The notes beneath the pieces were generated by a model. It worked only from the letters and a program-made list of their open reading frames with translations. It was not told the origin of the DNA and did no database searches. Shown piece by piece: positions 1 through 6,340 of a stretch of 8,259 nucleotides of DNA. This DNA comes from Microbacteriaceae bacterium (GTDB lineage: Bacteria; Actinomycetota; Actinomycetes; Actinomycetales; Microbacteriaceae). The position numbers and the translations under genes were made by a program. Where the stretch lies: positions 1-8,259 of the forward strand of contig CANGCU010000045.1 in NCBI GenBank assembly GCA_947452355.1, written 5' to 3'. Each line of letters opens with the position of its first letter. The stretch's first letter is position 1.

Positions 1-753
1 CGGTTTGATCCGTTTGGTAACCCATTGACGGCCCCGGTTGATGTGTTGCCGGGGGATGTGGAGAAGGGGTGGGGTGCCGGTGCTGGTGTGTTGACGGACG
101 TGACCGCACCGTTGGGGTTGGTGGACATGGGTGCCCGCGTGTATTCGAGTGTGTTGGGCCGGTTTGTGCAGGTGGATCCGGTTCCGGGTGGTGGGGAGAA
201 TGCGTATTCGTATCCGTCGGATCCGGTGAACGGGAACGATTACAGCGGTGAGATGACGGTGGATAGATTCGAGCATCTAATGGGTGGTGCGTCTGATGAC
301 GCTCGAAAGCAGGCAATTCAGGATGAATTCAGGGCGGAACAAGGATACGGAGTTCACAACAACAGAGCGAACTGCGGCGCGGCAAGTGATTTTCGCAACG
401 GTCTCGACCAGACGGCGTTTTATTTAGGAATCGGGTCTCTTGTGCTCTTGGGAGTAGCGTGTTTTCCAGCCGTTGCTGCCGCAGGTACTGTTGCTGGAAT
501 TGTCGTAGCAATTGGCGTTGGACTTGGTCTAGGAAGCACAACTTTTTCATGTCTAAGTAATTTTGACAGTTTCGACTGCCAAGGCGGCTTACTGACTTCT
601 GGGGTCGGAGGGATTGCTGGCACCGCATCCAAAGTCGCGCGAAAGGCGACTATTTGGGCGGGTGTTATCAATGGAGTGGATAAAACATCCAACGTTTATG
701 GGAATTCGATACAAGCGGTCACCACATTTCGAGACGTCTGGTGCAATCGATGA
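1..753 (+). CDS. RHS repeat-associated core protein, C-terminal part (5' end outside window)
   Basis: This is the 3' end of an RHS/YD-repeat polymorphic-toxin-like protein, open from base 1 and ending at TGA 751-753; 250 residues are visible. Fragment residues 1-84 carry the end of the RHS core: RFDPFGN at the edge, [20 protein letters not shown] and a [14 protein letters not shown] boundary. In this family the core forms a shell around a variable C-terminal tip that is often toxic. The tip, about residues 85-250, matches no toxin I recognise. It has a 39-residue hydrophobic glycine/alanine/valine-rich stretch at about residues 140-178 that could be a transmembrane hairpin, then about 70 mixed residues ending in DVWCNR. 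It has five cysteines (125, 154, 184, 193, 248). GC falls from about 61% (bases 1-240) to about 51% (241-720), consistent with an exchanged tip. The next gene overlaps its stop. The RHS call is firm; toxicity is inferred. It may be a pore-forming or membrane-targeting tip, or a pre-toxin segment with a short or lost effector. Confidence 0.9.
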   Translation, partial: RFDPFGNPLTAPVDVLPGDVEKGWGAGAGVLTDVTAPLGLVDMGARVYSSVLGRFVQVDPVPGGGENAYSYPSDPVNGNDYSGEMTVDRFEHLMGGASDDARKQAIQDEFRAEQGYGVHNNRANCGAASDFRNGLDQTAFYLGIGSLVLLGVACFPAVAAAGTVAGIVVAIGVGLGLGSTTFSCLSNFDSFDCQGGLLTSGVGGIAGTASKVARKATIWAGVINGVDKTSNVYGNSIQAVTTFRDVWCNR

Positions 754-1421
754 TTAGCTATCGGATGCGGCTGTGGATATTCGGGCCAGTCTTGTTGCTG
801 GGAGTAATTAGGCTAATCTTCCAAGCGGATCGCCTAATGAACTCAAAAATGACTCTCAGTTCGTGGTTCGAACCACCTGCCTTAATCGGTCTAATCACAG
901 TTCTCCTCGCGTTCGCATTCGTTGGATGGCTCCTTTTTCGACTTTTTTTGGTTAAGAAGGAAAATGTTGCACGATATGGCGTATTTCTTCGAACAAAGCA
1001 ACGATTCACGCTTGCGGCGGAGATGAGTTTCCTCGTGAATCTCAAAACCATAGACGGTTTGCTGAGTCAACATTCAACGCCCGATGGAATTGCGTCTGGT
1101 GGTTTCTCACCACTCAAGATTCCGCGAGCGTGGCTTCGGTTTGACCGATTCGGAATGCACTTGCACTGCGCCAAAGGTTTTGGCCGTAATTTAGTTCCAA
1201 TCGCAACTTTTATCGTCGAGTGGGGCGAGGTCACAGACATTCAAAGCGGCAGCTGTGCGACTAACGGAATGACATTCCCGGCAATGGTATTAGGTACTCG
1301 AACCATCGGCGAGGTGGCGCTTCCGCTAGTTAGTCCAAAATTAATACCACTTAAGGCTCAAGAGGTCGAGGTGTTGGTGATGCGCGTAAAAAGATTTTTA
1401 CTTGAGGACAGGCAAGCGTGA
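750..1421 (+). CDS. Two-TM membrane protein of unknown function; candidate immunity/partner of the RHS tip
   Basis: I do not recognise this gene by family. From ATG 750 it encodes 223 residues. The ATG overlaps the RHS stop as ATGA, so translation is probably coupled; no good Shine-Dalgarno is visible. GTG 741 (226 residues) is an alternative start, and ATG 765 is possible but would shorten the lead into the first helix. Two hydrophobic segments are clear, at about residues 7-24 and 43-68, joined by a short polar loop. The first helix is flanked by Arg/Lys on both sides. About 155 mostly soluble residues follow, probably cytoplasmic from the basic KK following helix two. The segment at about 127-167 ([13 protein letters not shown], then [14 protein letters not shown]) recalls the strand pattern of bacterial PH-like domains, a weak resemblance. 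GC is about 47%, well below the chaperone genes and similar to the RHS tip. Position directly after a variable RHS tip is where cognate immunity genes usually lie, so immunity is the best guess, unproven. Confidence 0.75.
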   Translation: MISYRMRLWIFGPVLLLGVIRLIFQADRLMNSKMTLSSWFEPPALIGLITVLLAFAFVGWLLFRLFLVKKENVARYGVFLRTKQRFTLAAEMSFLVNLKTIDGLLSQHSTPDGIASGGFSPLKIPRAWLRFDRFGMHLHCAKGFGRNLVPIATFIVEWGEVTDIQSGSCATNGMTFPAMVLGTRTIGEVALPLVSPKLIPLKAQEVEVLVMRVKRFLLEDRQA

Positions 1422-1546
1422 AGTCGATCGAAGTGCATCGCGCCAGATTTTATGCATCTAAGTGGAACTTGAGCCCATCGGTTTCTGCCCTTTGGCGCTT
1501 CATGAATCAAGAACACACAATCAAAGTCGTGAATTCCGGGGATTGA
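1418..1546 (+). CDS. Possible small ORF (42 aa) overlapping the membrane-protein stop
   Basis: GTG at 1418 overlaps the preceding TGA (1419-1421) as GTGA and opens a frame of 42 residues ending at TGA 1544-1546. The product begins [18 protein letters not shown] and is basic and polar with two tryptophans. There is no transmembrane segment, no signal peptide and no family I recognise. The stop overlap mirrors the ATGA overlap of the upstream pair, which is the only positive evidence. The start is GTG, there is no independent Shine-Dalgarno, and a frame this short can arise by chance. It could be a third small gene of the module, the degraded 3' remnant of an older immunity gene, or noise. Confidence 0.25.
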   Translation: MKSIEVHRARFYASKWNLSPSVSALWRFMNQEHTIKVVNSGD

Positions 1547-1583
1547 ACTCGCTCTTCGCGCTCATGGACAAGGCGATGTTGGG
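1547..1583. other. Convergent junction between RHS module and heat-shock operon
   Basis: The short space between the plus-strand RHS module and the minus-strand nitroreductase shows no hairpin followed by a T run on either strand. Extending the search back to 1422 also finds no stable stem-loop. Termination of both units is therefore unexplained by an obvious intrinsic terminator, and Rho-dependent or read-through termination is possible. Confidence 0.4.
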
Positions 1584-2153
1584 TTAGAGACCGGTAACGA
1601 CCTCAGCGAGCGGCTTGCGCTCACGCGGACCGGTCTCCGATTCACGGCGCTCTTCGGGCAAACGGTTGGGGTCTCCCAACGCGCCAACGGCGATGAGTGA
1701 CACGATCTCCCACGGTTCAGAAACACCGAGCGCAATCGTGAGCGCGTCGACGTCGAACCCACCCATCTGATGAGTCATGTGACCATTCGCGGTCGCTTGG
1801 ATCGTGAAATGGGCAACGGACTGCCCAAGGTCGTAGCGGGCGTAGGCGTTGTCTCGACCGGAAGCCGTGAGGGTATTGGTGATGGCGACAACCAGCGCGC
1901 CGGCATCCGGCGCCCACCCCGCGTTGAAGCCGCTGAGGTCCTCGACGATCTTTCCGAATGTCTCGTCACCACGAAAGCCGACGATGTACCGCCACGGCTG
2001 GAGGTTGTTCGCGGATGGCGCCCAACGGGCTGCCTCGAACGCCGGTGCGAGGTCTGCCGGAACGAGGACGGCGGTCGGGTCAAACGAGCGGGGGCTCCAG
2101 CGGTTCGCCACGATGTCGTGGATCGGGTGTTCGGTAATTGCGCGCTTGTTCAT
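1584..2153 (-). CDS. Nitroreductase-family FMN-dependent oxidoreductase
   Basis: This 189-residue protein belongs to the nitroreductase superfamily, cytoplasmic FMN-dependent dimers that reduce quinones, nitro compounds or other acceptors with NAD(P)H. Visible family features are the N-terminal RWSPRSFD (about 18-25), where Arg/Ser contact the FMN phosphate, and AARWAPSANNLQPWRYIV (about 41-58). The aromatic/charged middle (about 103-119) follows, then a C-terminal IAVGALGDP and a basic ERKPLAEVV. Length is typical for the short members. The ATG at 2151-2153 is preceded only by a weak GGAA, but the start fits family N-termini. It lies 30 nt downstream of clpB on the same strand with no terminator in the gap, so it is probably the last gene of the heat-shock operon. 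Substrate cannot be read from the sequence. No cysteine is present. Composition matches the chaperone genes, so there is no sign of recent acquisition. The family call is strong; the physiological role is unknown. Confidence 0.88.
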   Translation of the reverse strand: MNKRAITEHPIHDIVANRWSPRSFDPTAVLVPADLAPAFEAARWAPSANNLQPWRYIVGFRGDETFGKIVEDLSGFNAGWAPDAGALVVAITNTLTASGRDNAYARYDLGQSVAHFTIQATANGHMTHQMGGFDVDALTIALGVSEPWEIVSLIAVGALGDPNRLPEERRESETGPRERKPLAEVVTGL

Positions 2154-2183
2154 GATTCCAATTTCTGTCGGGGTGGTCGTTGT

Positions 2184-4337
2184 TTATGGGGTGTTGCGGG
2201 AAACGGTCAGTGAATCGCCATCGGACGCCACATCAACCACAACCGCATCGCCGTCGGAAATGTTCCCGGAAATCAGTGCAGTCGCGAGCCGGTCGTCGAT
2301 CTCGTGTTGCATAAGTCGGCGAAGCGGGCGTGCCCCATAGATCGGGTCGTACCCGCGTTCAGACAACCACACGCGCGCACCCGGCGTGACGCCGAGTGTG
2401 AGGCGGCGGTCCGTGAGTCGACTCGCGAGACGGTCAACGGTGATGTCGACGATTCGTTGCAGGTCGTCGCTCGTGAGTGGCGCAAAAACGACGATGTCGT
2501 CGAGGCGATTGACGAACTCTGGTTTGAACGCCTGTCGAACGGTCTCGTTGACCGCGATCTTCTTGTCCTCCCAGGAAAGGTCGGGGTCGACGAGAAAGTT
2601 GGAACCCAGATTCGACGTGAGGATGAAGATCGTGTTTCGGAAGTCGACCGTTCGGCCTTGGCCGTCGGTCAGGCGGCCGTCGTCGAAGACCTGCAAGAGC
2701 AAGTCGAATACCTCGGGGTGCGCCTTTTCGACCTCGTCGAGAAGGACGACCGAATACGGGCGACGACGAACGGCCTCGGTCAATTGACCGCCCTGTTCGT
2801 ATCCGACGTAGCCCGGAGGGGCGCCAATCAGGCGCGAGACCGAAAACTTCTCGCCGTATTCGCTCATGTCGATTCGAATGAGCGCCTTTTCGTCGTCGAA
2901 CAAGTAATCGGCGAGCGCCTTCGCAAGTTCGGTCTTGCCCACGCCGGTCGGTCCGAGGAACAGGAACGAACCGGTCGGTCGGTTGGGGTCCGAGATTCCC
3001 GCACGACTGCGGCGCACCGCATCCGACACGGCACGCACGGCGTCTTCCTGTCCGACGAGCCGCTTGGCGAGTTCCTTCTCGAGGCTCAACAACTTTTCGG
3101 TCTCGCCCTGCGTCAATTTGTCGACGGGGATTCCGGTCCAGGCCGCGACAACCGAGGCAATGTCGTCCTCGGTGACGCGGTCGTTCACCATGCGGTCACC
3201 GACGTGTTCGCCCGATTCGGCGGCCGCGATAGTCGCCTCGATTCCGGGGATGATTTCGTAATTGAGTTTCGACGCCTTCTCGTAGTTGCCCTCGCGCATG
3301 GCGAGGTCGAGGTCGATTCGCGCTTCGTTTAGTTTCGTCATGAGATCGCCGACACCCTGAAGCGACGCCTTCTCGGCGTCCCATCGCTTCTGTAATTCGG
3401 CAAGCGTCGTGCGCTTGTCGTCGAGTTCACTTCGCAACTTGGACAGTCGTTCCTTGGAGGCCTCGTCCTTTTCCTTTTTGAGCGCGAGTTCTTCGATCGT
3501 GAGGCGATCGACGAGTCGACGAAGTTCGTCAATTTCGACGGGGGACGATTCGATTTCCATCTTGAGTCGGCTCGCGGCCTCGTCAATCAGGTCGATGGCC
3601 TTGTCCGGAAGCTGACGTGACGTGATGTATCGGTTCGACATCGTTGCCGCCGCAATCAGTGCACTGTCGGCGATCACAACGCGGTGGTGTGCCTCGTATC
3701 GTTCTTTGAGCCCACGTAAAATCGCGATGGTGTCTTCGACACTGGGTTCGCCGACGTACACCTGTTGAAACCGGCGTTCGAGCGCCGCGTCCTTTTCGAT
3801 GTATTCGCGATATTCGTCGAGCGTCGTCGCGCCGATGAGGCGCAGTTCGCCGCGGGCCAGCATCGGTTTGAGCATGTTCGCCGCGGCGACGCTGCCTTCA
3901 CCTCCACCCGCTCCCATGAGGGTGTGGAGTTCGTCGATGAACGTGATGACACGGCCGTCGGACTCGTCGATTTCCTTGAGGACAGCCTTGAGTCGTTCCT
4001 CGAATTCACCGCGATATTTTGCGCCCGCGATGAGCGCGGCAAGGTCGAGTGAGACGATTTCCTTGCCCTTGAGGCTGTCGGGGACGTCCCCCGCGATGAT
4101 TCGCTGTGCGAGCCCCTCGACGACGGCGGTCTTTCCGACTCCCGGTTCACCGATGAGTACGGGGTTGTTTTTGGTTCGACGCGTGAGCACCTGTGTGATG
4201 CGGCGAATCTCGGCGTCACGACCGATGACGGGGTCGAGTTTTCCTGTTTGAGCGATGGCGGTGAGATTCACGCCGTATTGTTCGAGCGCTGTTTTCTGTT
4301 CGTCTTGGGTGGACGGAGCACCCTGCATGTTTGCCAT
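2184..4337 (-). CDS. clpB: ClpB protein disaggregase lacking the N-terminal domain
   Basis: ClpB is a hexameric AAA+ ATPase that threads aggregated proteins through its central pore and works with DnaK/DnaJ/GrpE. This protein is 717 residues against about 850-870 for full-length ClpB. AAA domain 1 has Walker A GEPGVGKT (63-70), pore loop KYRGEFEER (about 108-116), Walker B FIDE (133-136) and arginine finger ERRF (187-190). A charged coiled-coil middle domain occupies about 265-385, which separates ClpB from ClpA. AAA domain 2 has Walker A GPTGVGKT (462-469), pore loop GYVGYE (509-514), Walker B VVLLDE (530-535) and sensor-2 YGARPLRR (667-674). The missing part is the roughly 145-residue substrate-binding N domain; only about 30 residues precede the first AAA module. 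The start is supported by a strong AGAGGGAG six bases upstream, and hspR ends 17 nt before it, so the short form is not a mis-called start. Both ATPase sites are intact, so it should be active. No cysteine. Confidence 0.97.
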   Translation of the reverse strand: MANMQGAPSTQDEQKTALEQYGVNLTAIAQTGKLDPVIGRDAEIRRITQVLTRRTKNNPVLIGEPGVGKTAVVEGLAQRIIAGDVPDSLKGKEIVSLDLAALIAGAKYRGEFEERLKAVLKEIDESDGRVITFIDELHTLMGAGGGEGSVAAANMLKPMLARGELRLIGATTLDEYREYIEKDAALERRFQQVYVGEPSVEDTIAILRGLKERYEAHHRVVIADSALIAAATMSNRYITSRQLPDKAIDLIDEAASRLKMEIESSPVEIDELRRLVDRLTIEELALKKEKDEASKERLSKLRSELDDKRTTLAELQKRWDAEKASLQGVGDLMTKLNEARIDLDLAMREGNYEKASKLNYEIIPGIEATIAAAESGEHVGDRMVNDRVTEDDIASVVAAWTGIPVDKLTQGETEKLLSLEKELAKRLVGQEDAVRAVSDAVRRSRAGISDPNRPTGSFLFLGPTGVGKTELAKALADYLFDDEKALIRIDMSEYGEKFSVSRLIGAPPGYVGYEQGGQLTEAVRRRPYSVVLLDEVEKAHPEVFDLLLQVFDDGRLTDGQGRTVDFRNTIFILTSNLGSNFLVDPDLSWEDKKIAVNETVRQAFKPEFVNRLDDIVVFAPLTSDDLQRIVDITVDRLASRLTDRRLTLGVTPGARVWLSERGYDPIYGARPLRRLMQHEIDDRLATALISGNISDGDAVVVDVASDGDSLTVSRNTP

Positions 4338-4343
4338 GGTTTT

Positions 4344-4351
4344 CTCCCTCT
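4344..4351 (-). promoter_or_regulatory. Strong ribosome binding site of clpB
   Basis: On the minus strand AGAGGGAG lies 6 nt before the ATG at 4335-4337, inside the 17-nt hspR-clpB gap. It fixes the clpB start at this ATG and so supports the conclusion that the protein truly lacks the N domain. The gap is too short to hold a promoter, so clpB depends on transcription from upstream, unless a promoter lies inside hspR. Confidence 0.8.
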
Positions 4352-4354
4352 TGC

Positions 4355-4780
4355 CTAGCGGTCACGCCAGGGGAACGGTCGCCAGACGACGACCTGATTG
4401 GATTTCTGTGAGCGGGTTCCGGCACGAAGCGGGACGACCTCGCCGCCCGTTCCCGCCGCGAATACGCGACTTCCGGGACGCGCGATGAGCGCATCGGCCA
4501 ACATCGACTCGAGTTCACGGACACGATGCGAGAGGTCCGTGACGGTGTTCTCGAGTTCCAGGATTCGCCGAATTCCTTCGAGGTTGAGCCCCTCGTTGGA
4601 TAGCCGCTGAACTTCGCGCAACTGAACGATGTTTCGCATGGAATAACGGCGGGTGCGGCCCGCGGTACGACCGGGCGAGACGAGCCCGAGACGGTCATAT
4701 TGGCGAAGTGTCTGTGGGTGCATCCCCGCCAGTTCCGCCGCGTGGGCGATGGAAAAAATCGGATCGTCTTCTGTGAACAC
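4355..4780 (-). CDS. hspR: HspR, MerR-family heat-shock repressor
   Basis: HspR is the actinobacterial repressor of dnaK operons. In studied species it binds HAIR inverted repeats with DnaK as co-repressor, so titration of DnaK by unfolded protein lifts repression. The 141-residue product begins at GTG 4778-4780. Residues 7-50 form the MerR winged helix-turn-helix with the HspR/MerR signature [18 protein letters not shown], a TRRYS wing and then the basic [11 protein letters not shown] helix. A coiled coil, about 74-98, should mediate dimerisation. The tail carries VVVWRP (130-135), a hydrophobic end typical of HspR and implicated in interaction with DnaK. No cysteine or metal-binding effector domain is present, unlike metal- or redox-sensing MerR proteins. 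The gene sits 8 nt after dnaJ and 17 nt before clpB, so it is autoregulated if the operon is under HAIR control. The identity is firm from both sequence and position. Confidence 0.96.
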   Translation of the reverse strand: MFTEDDPIFSIAHAAELAGMHPQTLRQYDRLGLVSPGRTAGRTRRYSMRNIVQLREVQRLSNEGLNLEGIRRILELENTVTDLSHRVRELESMLADALIARPGSRVFAAGTGGEVVPLRAGTRSQKSNQVVVWRPFPWRDR

Positions 4781-4784
4781 AGGT

Positions 4785-4790
4785 CCCCCT
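4785..4790 (-). promoter_or_regulatory. hspR ribosome binding site overlapping the dnaJ stop codon
   Basis: The minus strand reads AGGGGG starting within the dnaJ TAG stop (4789-4791), 4 nt before the GTG start of hspR at 4780. It supports the GTG as the true start, since no closer ATG keeps the helix-turn-helix. The overlap suggests that ribosomes finishing dnaJ affect hspR initiation, which could tie repressor level to co-chaperone translation. Confidence 0.6.
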
Positions 4791-5748
4791 AGAGGCTCGC
4801 CTTGCCATAGAGCAGATCACGAGGATTGTGACCCTCGTTGAGGTGCGCGAATTCTTCGACGAGTTTCTTGGTCTTGTCCGAAATCAAGTCGGGCGTGACG
4901 ATGAGGATTGTCGCGAGCAAATCGCCACGTTTTCCCTTCACCGACACGCCTCGATTACGGACCCGCAACACGCGCCCGCTCGGAGTGTTCGCGGGGACTT
5001 TCACCTTCACGCGGTCACCTTCGAGTGTCGGCACTTCGATGGTGGCACCCAGAATCGCTTCGGGAATGGTGACGGGAATGTCGACCCGAAGGTGTTCGCC
5101 GTCGCGATCGAAAACTGGGTGGTCACGGACGGTGACGGTGATCACGAGGTCGCCGGCGGCTCCGCCCGTCATCGATGATTCACCCTTACCTCGGACGCGA
5201 ATCTTTTGCTTGTCGTTCACGCCGGCGGGAATGCCGATTTGCAACGGTTTCGCTCCGCGAATATCGAGGCTGACCTCGCCGCCCTGAATCGCGGTGCGGA
5301 AGTCGATGGTGATGTTCGCCGTGAGATCGGCGCCCTTTCGGGCGCTCGTTCGGGGCTGGCCCGTGAAACCTCCGCCACCACCAAACATTCCACCGAAGAT
5401 GTCCTCGGGGTTCTGTTGGAAGCGCACGCGCTGTCCGCCACCGCCAAACAGATTCCCGAACACGTCGTCGAAGCCGCCGGGGCCGTTTCCGCTCGAGGTA
5501 AATCGCGCTCCACCGCCCATCGCGCGAATCTGGTCGTATTCCTGGCGCGTTGCCGTGTCGGACAGGACCGTATACGCCTCGCTGATTTCTTTGAATCGCG
5601 CCTCGGCCTTGGCATCGCCCGGGTTGGAATCAGGGTGAAACTGGCGTGCCAGTTTTCGATACACCTTCTTCAGTTCCGCGTCGGACACGTCCTTCGAGAC
5701 GCCGAGGACGGCGTAAAAGTCTTTGTCGAACCAGTCTTGACTTGCCAT
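4789..5748 (-). CDS. dnaJ: DnaJ/CbpA-type J-domain co-chaperone without zinc finger
   Basis: J-domain proteins deliver clients to DnaK and stimulate its ATPase. The 319-residue product has an N-terminal J domain (about 9-73) with the essential HPD at 38-40. A Gly/Phe-rich linker with repeated FGG/MFGGGG motifs (about 77-130) follows, then the two beta-barrel C-terminal substrate-binding domains (about 137-305), which include the IPAGV and VPANTPSG motifs. The four CxxCxGxG repeats of classical DnaJ are absent, and there is no cysteine anywhere, so it is a class B (CbpA-like) protein despite its place in the dnaK operon. The start ATG is backed by AAGGAGGG 6 nt upstream. It follows grpE by 17 nt and precedes hspR by 8 nt. 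The symbol follows operon position; cbpA would describe the architecture equally well. A classical zinc-finger DnaJ may be encoded elsewhere in the genome. Confidence 0.95.
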   Translation of the reverse strand: MASQDWFDKDFYAVLGVSKDVSDAELKKVYRKLARQFHPDSNPGDAKAEARFKEISEAYTVLSDTATRQEYDQIRAMGGGARFTSSGNGPGGFDDVFGNLFGGGGQRVRFQQNPEDIFGGMFGGGGGFTGQPRTSARKGADLTANITIDFRTAIQGGEVSLDIRGAKPLQIGIPAGVNDKQKIRVRGKGESSMTGGAAGDLVITVTVRDHPVFDRDGEHLRVDIPVTIPEAILGATIEVPTLEGDRVKVKVPANTPSGRVLRVRNRGVSVKGKRGDLLATILIVTPDLISDKTKKLVEEFAHLNEGHNPRDLLYGKASL

Positions 5749-5765
5749 GGGCGTCCCTCCTTCGA

Positions 5766-6338
5766 CTACTCGGCCGGTGCAGCGACAGCGACCTTGGCGG
5801 GTCGAATCAGTCGATCACCCAGCGTGTAACCCACCTCGACGACATCCGCGACGGTCTCGCTCGTTGCGCCTTCGGTAGGAAGTTTCACGATTGCCTCGTG
5901 GCGATTCGGGTCGAATGCTTCGCCGACCTCGCCGACCGCAGCCAAACCGAAACGTCCGAAACCCGTTCGAATCTTTTGCGCAACGATTTCCAGCGGGCTT
6001 CCCGCCAAATCACCGTGGGCTTCGGCGCGATTGAGGTCGTCCATCGCCGGAAGAACAGCGCGAATCACTTCGGCGATGACGGCGTCGCGGTTCGCGGCGC
6101 GGTCACGTTCGACCCGGGTTCGAAAGTTCGCGAGTTCCGCCTCGGCCCGAGCGGCCCGATCGCGATATTCCTCGACCAGGTTGCGCTCGACCTCACCGAG
6201 CATCGACTCGAGGAGTTCCTCGGCGTTCTGCTCGGCGGCTTCGTCCGCGAGGCTGGGTTCCTCCGCTGACTCGACCGATTCCTCGGCGTCGTCAGTCGGA
6301 GGGACCTGCTCGTCGTTGTTCTCTGTGTTGTCCGACAT
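5766..6338 (-). CDS. grpE: GrpE nucleotide exchange factor for DnaK
   Basis: GrpE is a dimeric factor that speeds ADP release from DnaK and so releases the client. The product is 190 residues. The first 40 are very acidic and disordered-looking, and a long helix/coiled coil covers about 41-85 (LGEVERNLVEEYRDRAARAEAELANFR). A helical region follows up to about 130. The C-terminal beta domain (about 135-187) carries the GrpE signature, from FDPNRHEAI to VGYTLGDRLIRPAKVAV. Length is normal for actinobacteria. The ATG at 6336-6338 lies 2 nt after the dnaK TAA, and no good Shine-Dalgarno sits at proper distance, so translation is likely coupled to dnaK by re-initiation. That would keep GrpE in proportion to DnaK. 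No cysteine is present. The call is firm. Confidence 0.96.
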   Translation of the reverse strand: MSDNTENNDEQVPPTDDAEESVESAEEPSLADEAAEQNAEELLESMLGEVERNLVEEYRDRAARAEAELANFRTRVERDRAANRDAVIAEVIRAVLPAMDDLNRAEAHGDLAGSPLEIVAQKIRTGFGRFGLAAVGEVGEAFDPNRHEAIVKLPTEGATSETVADVVEVGYTLGDRLIRPAKVAVAAPAE

Positions 6339-6340
6339 GG

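Noticed and set aside
741..749. GTG 741 as the start of the membrane protein.
   Set aside because: Possible, but ATG 750 gives the standard ATGA overlap and a better start codon; neither has a strong ribosome binding site.
1531..1560. Minus-strand GAGTTCAATCCCCGG resembles a tRNA T-loop, which could mark a tRNA or an attachment site.
   Set aside because: The flanking bases do not pair into a T stem, and no anticodon arm or acceptor stem can be built around it.
1422..1583. Intrinsic terminator for the convergent units.
   Set aside because: Only 3-bp stems such as CGC-GAAGA-GCG were found, with no adjoining T run.
1543..1587. Plus-strand LNSLFALMDKAMLG followed by a stop looks like the tail of a lost gene.
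   Set aside because: Only about 14 codons, polar and unconvincing further upstream, and overlapping the end of the nitroreductase; too short to separate from chance.
1770..2340. Plus-strand frames across the nitroreductase and the end of clpB.
   Set aside because: They mirror the coding frames of the minus-strand genes and have no independent support.
2304..3332. Long plus-strand open frame (342 codons) opposite clpB.
   Set aside because: It lies wholly antisense to a clear clpB, has low-complexity Arg/Val/Asp-rich content with no family resemblance, and is expected from the codon pattern of a GC-rich gene on the other strand.
3970..4000. Repeated CCTTGAG/CCTTGAGT motifs considered as half of a HAIR operator.
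   Set aside because: Direct and not inverted copies, inside clpB codons for a conserved segment, with no matching ACTCAAG at the right spacing.
5206..5829. Plus-strand open frames of about 207 codons opposite dnaJ and grpE (also 5646-6269).
   Set aside because: Antisense to well-supported genes, no recognisable domain and no ribosome binding site; shadow frames.
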